Source: an uncultured Campylobacter sp.
GTDB lineage: Bacteria; Campylobacterota; Campylobacteria; Campylobacterales; Campylobacteraceae
Length of the DNA: 64,000 nt
Direction of reading: 5' to 3'
NCBI RefSeq assembly: GCF_963526985.1
Contig: NZ_CAURPW010000001.1
Span: forward strand, 124,001 to 188,000
The position numbers were made by a program, and so were the translations under genes. A model generated the notes under the pieces. It did not search any database. It was given only the letters and a program-made list of their open reading frames with translations, and was not told where the DNA came from. Of this stretch, positions 17,929 to 26,055 are shown one piece after another. Numbering within the stretch: position 1 is the stretch's first letter; the number at the start of each line of letters is the position of its first letter.

Positions 17929-19117
17929 ATTTAACGGACTCGAGTTTTACGTACTTCGCGACGACCTGATGGATGGCGAATTTAACGGCAATAAAGCTAG
18001 AAAGTTGGAGTATTTCTTGCATGCTGATCTAGGCGGCATAAAGCGCGTCGTTAGCTACGGTTCAAGCCAGTCAAACGCGATGTATAGCTTAAGCGTTTTT
18101 GCAAAGATGAAAGGTCTTGAGTTTCACTACGTCGTTTCAAATTTAAACTCAAATTTAGCGGCAAATCCGATCGGAAATTTTAAATTCGCCCTTGAAAACG
18201 GGATGAAAATATATGCAGATAAAGATAGGCGGGCGCGGGCTAGGGCTTTAGCTTATGAGCTAGCCGGGTTAAAAGAGAGCGAGATTTGCGGCGGCGAGAC
18301 TGCAAATTTGACGGATAATCGCAGCCAAAACGGGTCAAATTTAAAAAACGCCTGCGAGACAAATTTGAGCAAATTTGACGAACGGCTCGGTTTTACGGAT
18401 ATAAATTTAAATGCAAAAAATATATCAAATTCGCAAGCCGAAGTCGAGCCGAATTTACAAAATCTAGGTAGAGAAAATTTGATCAAATTTGACGGATCGG
18501 CAAAGCTCGCGAGCGCAAATTTTAGCGAATGCAAAAGCCATAAAAGCTCAAATTTTGAAAAATCCGCATACCAAACAAGCTTAAATTTGTCCGCCGCGCA
18601 GGATTGCTTCATCGGCGATTCGCTTTTTATAAACGAGGGCGTTTGGCAGCCGCAGGCGGAGGCGGGCTTTATCTCGCAGGCTAGGCAGATAGAGTGCTGG
18701 GCTGAGGCAGAGAGTAAAACCGTGGATATATTTTTACCCTCAGGCACCGGCACGTCGGCGGCGTTTTTGGCTAAGCACGTTAAATTTGACGTCTATACCT
18801 GTCCTTGCGTGGGCGACGCAGACTACCTAAAAAGCGAGATCGAGGCGCTGACGCCAAACTCGAAGGCGCGCATTTTACAGCCGCCCAAAAAATATCATTT
18901 CGGCGATCTAAAGCCCGAGCTTTATCAAATTTGGCGCGAAGTATGCGAGCAAACCGGGATAGAGTTTGAGCTCATTTACGATCCGGTCGGCTTTTTAACG
19001 ATGATGGCAAACCCGGGCGCGTTTAAAAACGAGATTTTATACATCAATCAAGGCGGTGCGCTCGGAAATATCAGTCAAAAACTAAGATACGAAAGAAAAT
19101 TTAAGGAGGCGATATGA
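17906..19117 (+). CDS. PLP enzyme, D-cysteine desulfhydrase/ACC deaminase family
   Basis: A fold-type II PLP enzyme. The PLP lysine is in GNKARKLEY, followed by SYGSSQSNAMYS and the phosphate-binding loop PSGTGTSAAFL. The first ATG (17969) would cut off KFNGLEFYVLRDDL, which is conserved in the family. The frame stays open upstream to 17876, and an ATC at 17906 has GGAG seven bases before it, so that start is proposed as tentative. About 110 residues (18272-18605) are a low-complexity insert absent from the family: ten AAATTT hexamers occur in 300 bases. The core is complete on both sides. The D-cysteine or other D-amino-acid substrate is not certain. Confidence 0.7.
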   Translation: MKSIQKTKFNGLEFYVLRDDLMDGEFNGNKARKLEYFLHADLGGIKRVVSYGSSQSNAMYSLSVFAKMKGLEFHYVVSNLNSNLAANPIGNFKFALENGMKIYADKDRRARARALAYELAGLKESEICGGETANLTDNRSQNGSNLKNACETNLSKFDERLGFTDINLNAKNISNSQAEVEPNLQNLGRENLIKFDGSAKLASANFSECKSHKSSNFEKSAYQTSLNLSAAQDCFIGDSLFINEGVWQPQAEAGFISQARQIECWAEAESKTVDIFLPSGTGTSAAFLAKHVKFDVYTCPCVGDADYLKSEIEALTPNSKARILQPPKKYHFGDLKPELYQIWREVCEQTGIEFELIYDPVGFLTMMANPGAFKNEILYINQGGALGNISQKLRYERKFKEAI

Positions 19118-20409
19118 AGTTTTTACTCACTAGCAATGAAAATTTTAAGGAGTATTTCGCAGCTTTAGTAAACCGCTCAAACGGCGATATGAGCGCGGTT
19201 ATGCCCGCCGTTTCGCAGATACTTGAGGACGTGCGGGCTAGAGGCGACGAGGCGCTCTTTGAGCAGATAGAGAAATTCGACCGCTGGAAACCCGACGTAA
19301 ATAGCCTAAAAATCGGCGCCAACGAGATGCAAAAAGCCTACGACGGCATAGATAGCTGTCTGCGAAACGCGCTAAATTTAGCCTTTGAGCGCATCAAAAG
19401 CTACCACGAAAAAAGCCTGCCTAAAACATGGATGGAGCACGACGAGCACGGCGTCTTGCTGGGCGCGAAGTACACTCCGCTAGACCGCGCCGGGCTATAT
19501 ATCCCGGGAGGCAAGGCCGCCTATCCTAGCTCGCTTCTTATGAACGCCGTGCCGGCCTTGGTCGCGGGCGTTAGCGAGATAGTAGTATGTACGCCTGCCG
19601 TCGGAGGCAAGGTAAACGCGCTGCTTCTGGCCGCCATGCACGTTTGCGGCATCAAGGAAGCCTATAAAGTAGGCGGCGCCTCGGCGGTAGCGGCTATGGC
19701 CTACGGCACTCAAACGATCAAAAAAACCGACGTCGTCACGGGCCCCGGCAACATATACGTCGCGACGGCTAAAAAGCTCGTCTACGGCGAGGTAAATATC
19801 GATATGATCGCGGGCCCTAGCGAGATCTGCGTCATAGCAGACGAGAGCGCCGACCCTCGCCACATCGCCGTGGATCTGCTCTCGCAGGCCGAGCACGACG
19901 AGATGGCTAGCGCCGTGCTCATCACGCCTAACCAAGCCTTCGGCGCGGCGGTGCAAAGACATATCAACGAGGAGATCAAGACTCTAGCCAGGCAGCCCAT
20001 CGCGCAGGCTAGCATCGATAAAAAGGGCGCTATCATCGTAGCTAGCGACCTTGATGAGTGCGTGAGGTTGGCTAACGAGCTAGCACCCGAGCACCTAGAG
20101 ATCGCGACAAACGACGCGATGGAGCTGGCTGGGCAGATCAGGCATGCAGGCGCGATATTTATCGGGCATTTTACGCCTGAGGCTATGGGCGACTATCTAG
20201 CCGGGCCCAATCATACGCTGCCCACGGGCGGTAGCGCGAGATTTTACTCGCCGCTCGGGGTTGAAAATTTTATGAAGCGCACGTCGCTCATCTCGCTAAA
20301 CGCAAAAGGCATAAGCGAGCTAGCAAATGCATGCATGAAGCTAGCCGATGCCGAGGGGCTCGGAGCGCATAAGCGTTCGGTCGCGGTTAGGCTCGAAGCT
20401 CTTAAATAA
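19114..20409 (+). CDS. hisD: Histidinol dehydrogenase
   Basis: Catalyses the last two steps of histidine synthesis. The zinc and substrate residues lie in LSQAEHDEMA (about 250) and GPNHTLPTGG (about 365-374). The 431 residues are normal. It overlaps the PLP gene by four bases and has AAGGAGG upstream. No other his gene is nearby, so the pathway is scattered. The stop is followed at once by repeat A3. Confidence 0.95.
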   Translation: MKFLLTSNENFKEYFAALVNRSNGDMSAVMPAVSQILEDVRARGDEALFEQIEKFDRWKPDVNSLKIGANEMQKAYDGIDSCLRNALNLAFERIKSYHEKSLPKTWMEHDEHGVLLGAKYTPLDRAGLYIPGGKAAYPSSLLMNAVPALVAGVSEIVVCTPAVGGKVNALLLAAMHVCGIKEAYKVGGASAVAAMAYGTQTIKKTDVVTGPGNIYVATAKKLVYGEVNIDMIAGPSEICVIADESADPRHIAVDLLSQAEHDEMASAVLITPNQAFGAAVQRHINEEIKTLARQPIAQASIDKKGAIIVASDLDECVRLANELAPEHLEIATNDAMELAGQIRHAGAIFIGHFTPEAMGDYLAGPNHTLPTGGSARFYSPLGVENFMKRTSLISLNAKGISELANACMKLADAEGLGAHKRSVAVRLEALK

Positions 20410-20414
20410 ATTGC

Positions 20415-20535
20415 GGCGTTATCTCTTGGGCGCTTTTTGAAGGGCTAGTAAAAATAAATACTCACGGACGACCTGTCTGCTGCGTTTTATTTTTACGTCG
20501 CGACTTTAAAAATCATCTCAAGATATAACGCCTTT
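20415..20535 (+). repeat. Palindromic element A, copy A3
   Basis: Placed right after hisD. Outer arms are CTCTTG (20422-20427) and CTCAAGA (20517-20523). Inner arms are GTAAAAATAAA (20448-20458) and TTTATTTTTAC (20486-20496), a perfect 11-base pair. Arms differ from copies A1, A2 and A4, but the order of stems is the same. From here to 20728 there is nothing else recognisable. Confidence 0.7.
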
Positions 20536-20728
20536 TTGTTTAAAATCGGTTTTGCCCGTCGATGGACTTTGCGTCCTATCTTGGGACGAAATTTGATAAA
20601 AACATTTAAATTTGCTCAAAAAACTCTTTGCCGCGGGTTTGGGGCGCAAAATTTGAGTTAAATCAGCGCAGTTTATAAAAATAGGCGTGCGGCGCAATTT
20701 AAATTTACAACGACTTTACGGGGTGAAA

Positions 20729-21160
20729 ATGGATTTTGAAAATTTTAGCTGGGCCGATGACGAGATGCTTGCTTTTTTGTCCGCTTTGGGCGACGAGTGG
20801 CGCGCGATCGACGGCGGAGCGGAGTTTATGGGGCAAAATTTTAGCTTCGTCGGCTCAAAGCCGGTTTTGCAAAATTTAAAAGACTACGAAACGGCCGAGT
20901 ACAAAAATTTTACCGATATTAAAGATTTTATAAGCTCAAATCCAAACATCCAAAGTAAAATTTTAAGCGCAGATATAAGCTACGTCGGCGACAATCTGAC
21001 CAATGCTGAAGTTAAATTTGCGCCCGAATATTTTTACGATTTTTTAAAATTTATGCTAGAAAATATCCCCGAACATCACTATTTTTACAGCCCGGATGCC
21101 GCTTGGATAATGCTTATAGCCATGGAAGGCTATGTGGAGTTTGCCGTTTTGGATAGATGA
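20729..21160 (+). CDS. Uncharacterised acidic protein
   Basis: Not recognised. The start at 20729 is preferred because GGGGTG lies six bases upstream; an earlier in-frame ATG at 20687 has no such site. The 143-residue product is acidic and aromatic-rich, starts MDFENFSWADDEMLAFL and ends with MEGYVEFAVLDR. No signal peptide or membrane helix is seen, so it is probably cytosolic. It could belong to an immunity-like or SMI1-like small-protein class, but no motif proves it. Confidence 0.5.
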   Translation: MDFENFSWADDEMLAFLSALGDEWRAIDGGAEFMGQNFSFVGSKPVLQNLKDYETAEYKNFTDIKDFISSNPNIQSKILSADISYVGDNLTNAEVKFAPEYFYDFLKFMLENIPEHHYFYSPDAAWIMLIAMEGYVEFAVLDR

Positions 21161-21366
21161 AATTTGCTTTTGCGCGTGCCGCATCATACTTATTTTGGTG
21201 CGGCCTTGCTTTAACTCGGGTGATTAATAAAGCGATTTTGCGTTTTTATTTAGGGCTACGCGGTTGTCGTTTTAAAATAAATAACGTCTGGGCTCTTTAC
21301 CTGGAGTCTCGGCATATAAATTCCCAAAACGACAGGATTTGCCGCTGCGGTTTGAGCACATTTTGA
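21157..21366 (+). CDS. Possible small cationic protein
   Basis: An open frame of 69 codons beginning at an ATGA overlap with the preceding gene. The product is basic and starts with a hydrophobic stretch (AASYLFWCGLAL). No family is recognised. The overlap is the only argument for a real gene; it may be a chance frame. Confidence 0.2.
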   Translation: MKFAFARAASYLFWCGLALTRVINKAILRFYLGLRGCRFKINNVWALYLESRHINSQNDRICRCGLSTF

Positions 21367-21550
21367 CGGAGGATTTTAAGCAATTTATCGTTTAGTGGTA
21401 GACAAAATCGCGCCGCAAGCCAAGCAAACGCTGTTAATCGGCGTTTTTAAATTAGCAAAATTCCCTACGAATCGGCGTAACCGTAATGCAAAATCTGCAG
21501 TGCTTTTTCGGATTTTTGCATCAAATTTAAACTCTTAAACAAAATCATAA

Positions 21551-21556
21551 TATAAT
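21551..21556 (+). promoter_or_regulatory. -10 for the DKNYY protein gene
   Basis: TATAAT, 32 bases before the start codon, in an AT-rich stretch (AATCATAATATAATCAT). No clear -35 is seen. Bases 21367-21550 upstream hold no gene. Confidence 0.5.
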
Positions 21557-21587
21557 CATAAAAATTTAGTTTAAATTTAGGCGATTT

Positions 21588-23162
21588 ATGAAAAGAAAAT
21601 TTTCCCCCGCTGCTTGTGCGGTCGCGCTTTTTGCCGTACTTTTTACGGTATTTTTTACGGTTTATATCGCTAGCTACGAGGAGGAGGGCGAATTTACCCA
21701 GATGGGCGGCAGCGAATTTTACGCGACGTCGCAGGGCAAAATTTACGCGCTAATCCCAAGCGGAGGCAAATTTGAGCTAAAAGGCGCGCGGGCGGATAAA
21801 TTTAAGGTTCTTGCGTCAGGCGGTTATCGCGGGCGAAATGTAGGCGCCGATGAAAGCGCCGTCTACTGCGGCAATCTAGCCATGAGCGGGCTTGATCCCA
21901 TGCGTGCTAGGGCGATTGGAAACGGATATTTTACGGACGGCCGGATTAGCTATTTTTGTAGCGACGTAGGCGAGAGAAACCACGAGCTAGGAGCTTTTGC
22001 CGAGGCGGTTCAAACCGCGGCGTACGCGCTACTGGGCGCTGATAAACCGCAAAGCTATATTTATAAAATAAAGCGCGTTTCAGGCGTAAATTTGACCCCG
22101 GTTTTGGGTTTTGGCTTCGCGGCGGGAAGCGCGAGCCAAGGCGGTAAATTTGGCAAAAATAGCGACGCGGACGATAAAAAAGGCGTCCGAGACGGTGCGC
22201 AAATCGGCGGAGGCATTGCCCTAAGCGGCGATAAAAGTGGCAAAAAAGTATATTTCGAGGGCGAGGAGTTAGATGGCGCGGACGGGGACGGGCTAAGATA
22301 CGTGAGGGACGCGCGCGGGCGAACTAGCGATTTTTACGTCACGGACGGACGAAACGTCTATTTTAAAAGCTCGCGGCTCGCGGTTAAATTTACGGCAGGA
22401 CTGCACGAGGCGGCGTATTTTGGCGGAGTGCGCTATCTTTTAGAGCCCGCTATCGGCGTAGTTTATGCGGACGGGAATGAGTTTGCGCCAGAATTTGCGC
22501 CTTATTCGCTACCGTTTGGCGTCTTTGGCGCGCACGCCTATCACCTGCTTTTTCGCGGCAAGGGCGGGATTTATTTTTGGGAGAGCAAAAACGACGGCGA
22601 AAGCGGCGAGCTAAAACGAGCGGCGGCCGATCCTTTTACGAATGAAATTTCGCCGCTTGCGGGCAGCGTTTTCGTCTCGGGCGCGCAGACTTATTTCGTG
22701 CAGAGCCGCGAAATTTGGAGCAGCGGCAAAAGCGGCAAACGGCTAAGCTCGCGCCGTACGGAGCTTTTTCGGCTCAAAACTAGCGAGCGGTGGCGCAAAA
22801 TAGGCCTCGTTAGAAACGGCGTATACGGCGCGGTTTATGCAAACGGCGACAAAATTTACTACTTTGACGCGATGGGAACGGTGCAGATGATTGACGCTAG
22901 CGTTTACGAGATCGCAGACGTTGCCGTCATAGAGGCCTTGACGCGGCCGTATGATCCGAGCGGGCAAAACATAAGCGGCGCGGACATCCGCAAGATGATA
23001 AAAGAGGAGCGGCTCGTGCCGGCGCGAGGCGAGCTCGTTTTTGAGGCGGTTACTTATTACGAAAACGGCGAGACCTATCTTTTTTGGGGAGTCGCCGCGA
23101 CTATGCTTTTGATAGCGAGCGCGGCAGGAGCGGTGAGAGCTAGAAAACGCGGCGCGTTTTGA
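21588..23162 (+). CDS. DKNYY-family repeat protein, membrane anchored
   Basis: 524 residues with a membrane helix at each end (about 10-30 and 500-520). Between them are repeated units of the type 'value-name-Y-Y-x', such as FYATSQGKIYAL, SAVYCGNL, VYFKSSRL and KIYYFDAMG, which resemble the DKNYY beta-repeat family of unknown function. A glycine/aspartate-rich stretch (about 185-250) interrupts the repeats and looks low-complexity. Most of the chain should be periplasmic. It stands alone, with non-coding DNA on both sides. Confidence 0.65.
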   Translation: MKRKFSPAACAVALFAVLFTVFFTVYIASYEEEGEFTQMGGSEFYATSQGKIYALIPSGGKFELKGARADKFKVLASGGYRGRNVGADESAVYCGNLAMSGLDPMRARAIGNGYFTDGRISYFCSDVGERNHELGAFAEAVQTAAYALLGADKPQSYIYKIKRVSGVNLTPVLGFGFAAGSASQGGKFGKNSDADDKKGVRDGAQIGGGIALSGDKSGKKVYFEGEELDGADGDGLRYVRDARGRTSDFYVTDGRNVYFKSSRLAVKFTAGLHEAAYFGGVRYLLEPAIGVVYADGNEFAPEFAPYSLPFGVFGAHAYHLLFRGKGGIYFWESKNDGESGELKRAAADPFTNEISPLAGSVFVSGAQTYFVQSREIWSSGKSGKRLSSRRTELFRLKTSERWRKIGLVRNGVYGAVYANGDKIYYFDAMGTVQMIDASVYEIADVAVIEALTRPYDPSGQNISGADIRKMIKEERLVPARGELVFEAVTYYENGETYLFWGVAATMLLIASAAGAVRARKRGAF

Positions 23163-23237
23163 CCGATTTTAGGCTACTTGGCACGATAAATTTAGGCTTC
23201 TCTTGCACTCGCCGCGATTTACGACCGAAACGTCCAT

Positions 23238-23507
23238 CGGCGGTTTAAATTTAGCGCCTTTAAAGACGCGAATTTAGCCTGCGTCGCTTTGCCCTAGGCG
23301 CCGTGCAGAACGCCGCTATCTGAGTAACTCGCGCGCCGTTTTTTTAAAAAAGCTAGCGGCCGGGTTTGTAAATGTCAAGAAGGCTAAAAATTTAAGCTGA
23401 TTAAAGCCCTCAAAGCTTATGCTGGCTAATGCAAAAAGTCGCCCTTCGCGCCAAGCGGTTTAAATTTAACGCCTTAAAGGTGCGAATTTAGTCTGTGTCG
23501 CCTCGGC
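23238..23507 (+). repeat. Diverged direct repeat pair (D1 and D2)
   Basis: Two roughly 56-base copies at 23238-23293 and 23452-23507. Both read GCGGTTTAAATTTA, then CGCCTT, TAAAG, GCGAATTTAG, CTG and GTCGC. The centre, GCGCCTTTAAAGACGC in D1, is itself palindromic and resembles the right end of element C (GTCTTAAAGATGC). The gap 23163-23534 has no gene. Confidence 0.6.
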
Positions 23508-23512
23508 ACAAA

Positions 23513-23532
23513 GAGCGCGTTTTAGCGCGCAG
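23513..23532 (-). terminator. Hairpin after the NADPH oxidoreductase gene
   Basis: Read on the minus strand, GCGCGCTAAAACGCGC is followed by TCTTTG just after the stop codon at 23535. The stem is strong and GC-rich but the T run is short. It is a plausible intrinsic terminator. Confidence 0.5.
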
Positions 23533-23534
23533 GA

Positions 23535-24062
23535 CTAAAGCTTAGCTAAAAACTCCGCGTATTTTTCCGCGCTTTTGGTGATGTACTGGGCATCTGCGTG
23601 AAACGAAAATCCGTATCCAAAATGCCGCGCTTCCAGTTTTGCTCCGGTGAAATTCATAGCGCATTTAAACGGCGCTATAACCTCGTCCATGCTAAGCCCG
23701 ACCGCACCGCCTTTTTCGTAGCTTTTAGGCTCGTCGCCGATAGTGATTGCTAGCGCAAATTTCTTGCCTTTTAGCTTACCGCCCGTGCTGCCGTAGGCCC
23801 AGCCGTATGCGAATACGTCGTCGAACCACTGCTTTAAAAGCGGCGGATAGCTGTACCAATAAAGCGGAAATTGCAGCACGATTTTGTCGTGATTTAGGAT
23901 TAGCTCCTGCTCGCGCGCGACGTCGATTTTGCCGCTAGGGTAGGCGGCGTAAATCTCGTGGACGTCGAATTTGTCCGCCTGTTTTTCGGCCACCTCGCGC
24001 CACGCTTTGTTGGCGTTTGAGCTTGCCATATCTGGATGCGCGATGATGATAAGATTTTTCAT
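23535..24062 (-). CDS. NAD(P)H:quinone oxidoreductase (flavodoxin-like)
   Basis: 175 residues of the KefF/NQO1-like flavodoxin fold. The start MKNLIIIAHPDMASSNAN is the FMN phosphate-binding strand-loop. FPLYWYSYPPLLKQWFDDVF (about 85-104) and AYGSTGGKLKGKK are family motifs. It probably reduces quinones by two electrons in the cytosol, protecting against redox cycling; a role as modulator of a potassium channel is possible but no kef gene is near. It has its own promoter. Confidence 0.85.
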   Translation of the reverse strand: MKNLIIIAHPDMASSNANKAWREVAEKQADKFDVHEIYAAYPSGKIDVAREQELILNHDKIVLQFPLYWYSYPPLLKQWFDDVFAYGWAYGSTGGKLKGKKFALAITIGDEPKSYEKGGAVGLSMDEVIAPFKCAMNFTGAKLEARHFGYGFSFHADAQYITKSAEKYAEFLAKL

Positions 24063-24090
24063 ATTCTCTCCTTTAAAAAATAATTCAAAA

Positions 24091-24120
24091 ATTATAGTTT
24101 ATTAAGATATATTTTGTCAA
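24091..24120 (-). promoter_or_regulatory. Sigma-70 promoter of the NADPH oxidoreductase gene
   Basis: On the minus strand TTGACA (24115-24120) and TATAAT (24091-24096) are separated by 18 bases. An AAAGGAGAGA Shine-Dalgarno follows just before the start. This is a near-consensus promoter. The rest of 24063-24369 is AT-rich spacer. Confidence 0.7.
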
Positions 24121-24340
24121 GTTTTGTGATGAGTTATCAAGGGCGGATTAAAATTTAGATAAATTTTAAGTAAATTTTTGATATCGCATAAATTTGGGCA
24201 GTGCAAAAAAAGCGGATGTAAATTTATGCATGACGCCCGGCAAATAAGCGTATTTTTGCTATTGGCTTGATAAATTTAGGCGTCTAATTCAGGCTTAAAT
24301 TTTTGCTTACGTAAATGATAAATTTTAATCAAAATTTTGC

Positions 24341-24364
24341 TATAATCGGAAAAAAATTAAGGAG
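24341..24364 (+). promoter_or_regulatory. -10 and ribosome-binding site of flaC
   Basis: An extended -10, TTTTGCTATAAT, ends at 24346, and AAGGAG lies at 24359-24364, six bases before the start. The hexamer is a sigma-70 type rather than the CGATAT of sigma-28, so expression probably does not wait for late flagellar assembly. Confidence 0.6.
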
Positions 24365-24369
24365 CGAAT

Positions 24370-25128
24370 ATGAAACTAGGAAATTTTTCGACCAATGCAA
24401 GCATGAGTAGCCACTATCTCGAACAAGCTCAAGCTAACAGCGCAAAAGCCCTAAATAACATCTCCGCACAGCGCGCTCTAAGCGGTATCGACAGCGCAAA
24501 TCTAGCTATCGCGGACTCCCTGCGCTCTCAAAGCTCCACGCTAGAGCAGGGCGTCGCAAACGCAAACGACGCTATCGGTATCCTACAGATCGCAGACTCC
24601 ACGCTAGCAAATATCACGCAAAGCGCCGACCGTATCGGCGAGCTCTCGGTGCGCTATAGCAGCGGTATCCTAAATGTCGACCAGCAAAAGATGATAAAAA
24701 GCGAAGTCGGTGCGCTAACTAAATCAATGCAAGATAGCGTAGATCAGGCTAGCTTTAACGGTAAAAACGTGTTTGGCGGACAGATGAGTTTTCTAACCGG
24801 CAACGGTATGGAGAGCATAAATTTATCTGCGCCTAAATTCGGCGGCATCGACGTGGGCGATATAAATAGCGTGCATAAATTTATCGGCGGCGTAAATGCT
24901 TTGCGCGGCGAAATCGGCGCGGCACAAAACGGCATCATCTCAGGCATCAATGCAAGCCTAACCAAAAACATTGCGCTAAAACAAAGCGAGTCGCAGCTGC
25001 AAAATAACGACATCGCTAAAAATATAAGCGCCTTTAAGCAAAACGACCTGCAAGCAAACGCCGCCGTCCTAGCACAAGCGCACAATACCGCAAGTTTGCA
25101 AAGCCAGTTTAACAGGCTTTTGGGCTAA
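24370..25128 (+). CDS. flaC: Flagellin-like secreted protein FlaC
   Basis: 252 residues, half the size of a filament flagellin. The conserved terminal helices are present: N-terminal SANLAIADSLRSQSSTLEQGVANANDAIG region (about 40-70) and C-terminal KQNDLQANAAVLAQAHNTASL. The variable D2/D3 domains are missing. C. jejuni FlaC (Cj0720c) has this build; it is secreted through the flagellar export apparatus and affects host cells and flagellin sensing. FlhA, part of that apparatus, is encoded at 30.4 kb. Confidence 0.88.
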   Translation: MKLGNFSTNASMSSHYLEQAQANSAKALNNISAQRALSGIDSANLAIADSLRSQSSTLEQGVANANDAIGILQIADSTLANITQSADRIGELSVRYSSGILNVDQQKMIKSEVGALTKSMQDSVDQASFNGKNVFGGQMSFLTGNGMESINLSAPKFGGIDVGDINSVHKFIGGVNALRGEIGAAQNGIISGINASLTKNIALKQSESQLQNNDIAKNISAFKQNDLQANAAVLAQAHNTASLQSQFNRLLG

Positions 25129-25142
25129 ATTTAGCTAAACAC

Positions 25143-25187
25143 CGCTTTAGCCGCTATGCTCCTTGGCGGCTAAAACGCTTTTATTTT
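25143..25187 (+). terminator. Intrinsic terminator after flaC
   Basis: Perfect arms TTTAGCCGC (25146-25154) and GCGGCTAAA (25166-25174), followed by ACGCTTTTATTTTATT. It lies 18 bases after the flaC stop. Confidence 0.85.
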
Positions 25188-25329
25188 ATTCTAAATTTGG
25201 CGATTTGATCGCGCCTTAAATCAATCTATCAAATTTTACTTTCGCGTTTAACATGCCTCCGCGCTTTGCGATCAAAAAAGCTTGCCGTGTTAAATTTATC
25301 GGAGCGGGCTACTTTCGCGTTAAATTTAC

Positions 25330-25761
25330 CTAAACCCTCCACATTAGCTTTGCTAGGATTATCATTATGACGCACAAAACAAGGGCGATGACGTGCGAGT
25401 ATTTGCCGAAAGGATCGGGCTTTTTGAGCTTATAAACGAAAAAGAGCGATATCGCCGTAACTAGGCACATCAGTCCTAGCACGCCGATTTTTGCCATTAG
25501 CAAGATCTGAAACGAGCTACCAAACCATCCATTTTCACCGCCTAGATATTCTTTTGCCATAAAAATGCCGCTGATAATTAACATCAAAAACGCCGTACCA
25601 AAAACCTTCGCGCTGCCTTTGGTGTAGGCTTTTTTGACGCGAGCGAGCGTATTCTCGTCTATGTGCTTTTTGGCAAACGGAAATATACAAACGTCGAAAA
25701 ATACGTAACCGACGAAGGCGACGGCGCTTAAAATATGAATGATGAGGAAAAATAGATACAT
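25330..25761 (-). CDS. CopD-like four-helix membrane protein
   Basis: 143 residues with four hydrophobic helices (about 3-22, 52-70, 85-108 and 122-141). A histidine in helix one (LIIHILSAVAFVGYV) and spaced small residues resemble the CopD/DUF2269-like membrane family. Copper import is the classical suggestion for CopD, but no copper motif is clear. It stands alone on the minus strand. Confidence 0.55.
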   Translation of the reverse strand: MYLFFLIIHILSAVAFVGYVFFDVCIFPFAKKHIDENTLARVKKAYTKGSAKVFGTAFLMLIISGIFMAKEYLGGENGWFGSSFQILLMAKIGVLGLMCLVTAISLFFVYKLKKPDPFGKYSHVIALVLCVIMIILAKLMWRV

Positions 25762-26028
25762 CTAAGGCCTTTTTACTTGATTATATTTAAATAAGCCGCC
25801 CAAAGGGATGATTTTGATTAAGGATTGCACGAAAGAGGGTTAAATTTAAAATTTATCGGCGAGGCGGCAAATTTGTGAAAAATCTTTGTGAGGTCAAATT
25901 TGAATAGATTTATAAATTTAAGATTGCGTAAAATTTAAAAGAGATTTATAAAAACCGCCCGTCAAATTTAACGGACGGGGTAAATTTAAGTGCGTGTAAA
26001 AACGCTAAAACCTTAAATTTAGATTTGA

Positions 26029-26050
26029 AGCCCTTGCCGAGACAGGGGCT
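26029..26050 (-). terminator. Hairpin after dnaK
   Basis: On the minus strand AGCCCC-TGTCTCGGCAA-GGGCT follows five bases after the dnaK stop. A second hairpin, CCCGTC/GACGGG at 25958-25979, lies further down. Neither has a strong T run, so termination may depend on both or on Rho. Confidence 0.5.
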
Positions 26051-26055
26051 AAATT

